From NCBI GenBank assembly GCA_018399435.1, contig JAGYOJ010000064.1, positions 1 to 7,935 of the forward strand: DNA of 7,935 nucleotides, read 5' to 3'. Shown here in pieces: positions 5,408 to 7,935 of the stretch. Source of the stretch: Actinomycetota bacterium (GTDB lineage: Bacteria; Actinomycetota; Humimicrobiia; Humimicrobiales; Humimicrobiaceae). The position numbers and the translations under genes are program-made. Positions within the stretch are counted from its first letter, which is position 1. The number at the start of each line of letters is the position of its first letter. The notes below the pieces were generated by a model. The model was not told the DNA's origin. It was given only the letters and a program-made list of their open reading frames with translations, and searched no databases.

Positions 5408-6958
5408 TTAGACCACTTTATATTTACCCATAATATTTCCCTTTGGAGAAATTAAATGAACTGCGCATGCAGTACATGGATCAAAACTCCTTATAACTCT
5501 TAGTATCTCTATAGGGGTTTTGCTTTCACTAACCTCAAGTCCAATTAAAGCCTGTTCAAATGGGCCAGGATTGCCATCTTTGTCTTTTGGGGAGGCATTC
5601 CATGCTGTAGGGGTAATAACCTGGTAATTGGCAATTCTTCCATTCTCAACTTTTAACCAGTGGCCAAGAGATCCTCTAGGGGCTTCTGTTACCCCTATTC
5701 CTTGCCCTTCTTTGGGTTTAATATATTCAGTAGCCACAGGCTCTTGGGGGTCAAGCTCTTGAGCCCATTTTTGCAAGTAGACACAATAAATATTTGCCAT
5801 TAAAGCCCTTGCAAGGTGCCTACCTGCCACAGAATATAGTTTAGGTATTTTTATGCCAACTTCAGAAAGTGTTTTATCTACAAGGCTATTTATAGTTTTA
5901 TTGTTTTTGCTCAAGTAAGTGGTTAGCAATGCTGCTAGCGGCCCTGTTTCAAAAACTTTTTTATCATATCGGGGTGATTTAATCCATGAATAAGCATTTT
6001 CCTTATTTGCATCAGCTTCTGTAATACCTTCACTGGGGTGCAGGATAGGAGTATCGCTGTTATAAAAACTATTAGTTATGTCTTCTGTAATCTTATCAAT
6101 ATCAAATTTATCGTACTTATCAATATCTTCTACCAATCCTTGGCTAATTAGAGTATCTAATTCTCCGTTTTGCTTCATTTTATAGCCACCATATGATAGT
6201 AAATTCTGGCAGCCCTTTCCTATTTCAAGATAATCACTAAAAGTTTTGGCTAATGCAATAGCATCGGGAAGATAGCTATTTTTTACAAAATTATAGATTT
6301 CTTCTAGCCTCCATTGATATGCAGTTATCTTATCAATGCTTAATCTTTCTGAAACGCCGCCAGCTACTATTGCGCTATCGTGGGGCCATTTTCCTCCAAA
6401 AATGCTAGCTGCGGATTGGGCTTTTCTATATATCTCAATAGCTTTTAAATAGTGTGCTGTAATTTCATTAGTAGTTTCTGTATCAAATTTAAAATCAATA
6501 TCATCTCTGGGCAAAAAGGGGCTAGAATACCCTTTTTGCAGAAATTGTTTTAAGGTAGCTAAATTTTGGTTATCTCCTTCATATTCTAATGCTTTAGTAG
6601 GATCAATATAGTCAAGGCCGCTTAAAATATAAAAGTGGAGGATATGGTCAGCAATTGTTCTTGTAGCTTCTATAATATTTCTAATAAGCGTGCCATTGTA
6701 AGGGATCTTGTCTTTTATTCCAGCAGCGTCGTCTACTGCGCCAACTGAAGCAATTGCATGGGGTTCAGGGCAAACGCCACATATCCTTTGGCTAATCATT
6801 ACTGCATCCCTGGGGTCCCTGCCTTCAAGAATATTTTCAATGCCCCTAAATAATGTACCGCTCATATTAGCATCTTTCACTATTCCATTATCTACCATGG
6901 CTTCTACTTTTAAGTGGCCTTCAATTCTAGTTATCGGATGTATGGTTACTTTTTTCAC
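5408..6958 (-). CDS. [NiFe]-hydrogenase large (catalytic) subunit
   Basis: The 516-residue subunit holds the NiFe(CN)2CO centre that splits or makes H2. It has TRIEGH with Glu13, the N-terminal nickel motif RICGVCPEPH (Cys60, Cys63, His67) and the C-terminal motif DPCTACAVH (Cys495, Cys498, His501). Cleavage is expected after His501, releasing the 15-residue tail LISPKGNIMGKYKVV; the needed protease is encoded four genes on at 3785. The RSFDPCxACAVH form and the paired small subunit point to the uptake type (groups 1 and 2), not the group 3 or 4 type. The start is GTG, overlapping the small-subunit stop as GTGA, behind an AAGGTGG-like ribosome site; it gives the standard N-terminus KVTIHPITRIEGH. 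At 516 residues it is somewhat shorter than most group 1 enzymes. The exact subgroup cannot be fixed by eye. Confidence 0.95.
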   Translation of the reverse strand: MKKVTIHPITRIEGHLKVEAMVDNGIVKDANMSGTLFRGIENILEGRDPRDAVMISQRICGVCPEPHAIASVGAVDDAAGIKDKIPYNGTLIRNIIEATRTIADHILHFYILSGLDYIDPTKALEYEGDNQNLATLKQFLQKGYSSPFLPRDDIDFKFDTETTNEITAHYLKAIEIYRKAQSAASIFGGKWPHDSAIVAGGVSERLSIDKITAYQWRLEEIYNFVKNSYLPDAIALAKTFSDYLEIGKGCQNLLSYGGYKMKQNGELDTLISQGLVEDIDKYDKFDIDKITEDITNSFYNSDTPILHPSEGITEADANKENAYSWIKSPRYDKKVFETGPLAALLTTYLSKNNKTINSLVDKTLSEVGIKIPKLYSVAGRHLARALMANIYCVYLQKWAQELDPQEPVATEYIKPKEGQGIGVTEAPRGSLGHWLKVENGRIANYQVITPTAWNASPKDKDGNPGPFEQALIGLEVSESKTPIEILRVIRSFDPCTACAVHLISPKGNIMGKYKVV

Positions 6959-7854
6959 TTTCCCACCTTCCTATCTTTATTTTGGTTCTTATCTTTTACG
7001 GGATTTTCAACATCTATAATCCTCTCATAAAAATCGCCTAAAAAATCAGGAAATTCAGGCTGTGTACATCCACTGCAAGGAGCTCCGCTTCCAATAACCC
7101 AATTAACATTTCCATTTCTTTTTCTAAGCGGGCAATCAGCATAAGTTATAGGGCCTTTGCACCCTAATTCATAAAGGCAGCCTTCATCGCCAAAATGTTT
7201 TGCAAATTTCCCTTCATCGAAATAAGCCCTATTAGGGCAATTTTCATGTATTAATTTACCAAAATATGTTTTTGGCCTTTTAAAATCATCAACTTCAACA
7301 TTCTCTAAACCCTTTGTTAAGATTTCTCCTATAGTACCAAAAAGCCAATCTGGATGTGGGGGGCAGCCCGGTATGTTTATTAGAGGTGTTTTGATTTTAT
7401 TAGACAAGAATATGTCATCTACACTAAAGCTTCCACTAGGATTAGGAAGAGCAGCTGCTATTCCTCCAAATGCTGCACAAGTGCCTAATGCAATAGTTGC
7501 CATTGCATTAGGGGCTAAATGGAGAACTTCTTCTAAAACAGTATATTTTTTACCATTTTTTTCACCAGTGACACAATACATACCATTGTCTTTAGTGGGA
7601 ATAGCTCCATCAATTATGAGGACATAATCATTTTTTTCTGAAGCTTCTTCAATTACTTCCATAGCAAGTTCGCCGCTAGCAGTCATCAAGTTTGGGTGGA
7701 AAAGAATATCAAGTTTGACCCCTGGAATAACATCCTGTAAAACTATATTTTCTAAAGATGGATAATAAGAGCAGATTGTAGAAGTTGCGCAACCGCTGCA
7801 AGCTGCGGCCTGTATATAAAAAACAGGAATTACTTGCGAATGCTTGTTATTCAT
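6955..7854 (-). CDS. [NiFe]-hydrogenase small subunit, three Fe-S clusters, no Tat signal
   Basis: The 299-residue subunit passes electrons between the NiFe site and a partner. Ligands for all three clusters are present: proximal [4Fe-4S] Cys19, Cys22, Cys126, Cys164; distal [4Fe-4S] His203, Cys206, Cys226, Cys232; medial [3Fe-4S] Cys241, Cys260, Cys263. The block GCPPHPDW, IHENCPNR, GDEGCLYELGCKGP, GAPCSGC is that of uptake hydrogenases. The extra proximal cysteines of oxygen-tolerant enzymes are absent (ACSGC, GTCAAFGG), so it should be oxygen-sensitive. The protein begins only 18 residues before the first cluster cysteine, with no twin-arginine signal, and ends in a charged tail without a membrane helix. 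It is therefore expected to stay soluble in the cytoplasm. An AGGAG lies 4 bases before the ATG. It is the first gene of the visible operon. Confidence 0.95.
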   Translation of the reverse strand: MNNKHSQVIPVFYIQAAACSGCATSTICSYYPSLENIVLQDVIPGVKLDILFHPNLMTASGELAMEVIEEASEKNDYVLIIDGAIPTKDNGMYCVTGEKNGKKYTVLEEVLHLAPNAMATIALGTCAAFGGIAAALPNPSGSFSVDDIFLSNKIKTPLINIPGCPPHPDWLFGTIGEILTKGLENVEVDDFKRPKTYFGKLIHENCPNRAYFDEGKFAKHFGDEGCLYELGCKGPITYADCPLRKRNGNVNWVIGSGAPCSGCTQPEFPDFLGDFYERIIDVENPVKDKNQNKDRKVGK

Positions 7855-7905
7855 AAGGCTCCTTTCCTTATTAGATTAATTTATTAGGCAATGTATAAAC
7901 TATTA

Positions 7906-7934
7906 TTTATATAATAAATAACTAACTTTTTTAA
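7906..7934 (-). promoter_or_regulatory. possible promoter of the hydrogenase-metVF operon
   Basis: The bases upstream of the small-subunit gene are almost purely A and T. On the minus strand, TTAAAA (7934-7929) and TATAAA (7911-7906) stand 17 bases apart and could be -35 and -10 boxes, leaving a leader of about 45 bases. In such AT-rich DNA this match is weak evidence, and the true promoter could lie beyond the window. Confidence 0.22.
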
Positions 7935-7935
7935 C

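Noticed and set aside
6708..7627. Plus-strand frames opposite the hydrogenase genes
   Set aside because: They are antisense shadows of conserved hydrogenase sequence with no motifs of their own.
6955..7854. Oxygen-tolerant hydrogenase
   Set aside because: The two extra cysteines around the proximal cluster that define this type are absent (Ser20-Gly21 between the first pair, Gly131 after GTCAAFG).
1..7935. CRISPR array, tRNA or rRNA gene, riboswitch
   Set aside because: No regularly spaced repeats, no cloverleaf or rRNA sequence and no conserved leader structure were seen; the only repeat is the two-copy one described.

Overview
This is an AT-rich bacterial window (most 60-base lines counted by hand hold about 18-35% G+C) from what looks like an anaerobe with tetrahydrofolate-linked C1 metabolism. 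The left end carries the order rlmB-yacP(rae1), known from Firmicutes and other bacteria. The right half carries an oxygen-sensitive-type [NiFe] hydrogenase next to metV-metF, the methylene-tetrahydrofolate reductase pair found in Wood-Ljungdahl organisms. I cannot name the species.

Layout. (1) 1-1531, plus strand: the 3' end of an RlmB-type 23S rRNA 2'-O-methyltransferase, a YacP/Rae1-type NYN ribonuclease and a lipoprotein thermonuclease with a lamin-tail-like domain, all overlapping. (2) 1532-3281: a disturbed region. A 236-base direct repeat (1406-1641 and 3144-3378) flanks about 1.5 kb. In that interval lies one gene of clearly higher G+C, a stand-alone MetF-like protein on the minus strand, with a hairpin terminator behind it. 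Each repeat holds the 3' end of the thermonuclease gene tail-to-tail with the 3' end of the hydrogenase maturation protease gene. In each repeat one half belongs to an intact gene and the other half is a dead copy. (3) 7854-3282, minus strand: a tight operon in the order hydrogenase small subunit, large subunit, metV, metF, hydrogenase maturation protease. Its junctions are a 4-base overlap, a 30-base gap, a 4-base overlap and a gap of about 12 bases.

How the genes fit together. The hydrogenase has a full set of ligands for three Fe-S clusters. It lacks a Tat signal and a membrane anchor, so it should be a soluble cytoplasmic enzyme. Its only non-maturation partners in the operon are MetV and MetF. 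The main inference is an H2-driven methylene-tetrahydrofolate reductase: electrons pass from the [NiFe] site through the small-subunit clusters and the MetV clusters to the MetF flavin. The operon also supplies the endopeptidase that trims the large subunit. No CRISPR array, tRNA or rRNA gene, or recognisable transposase was seen.
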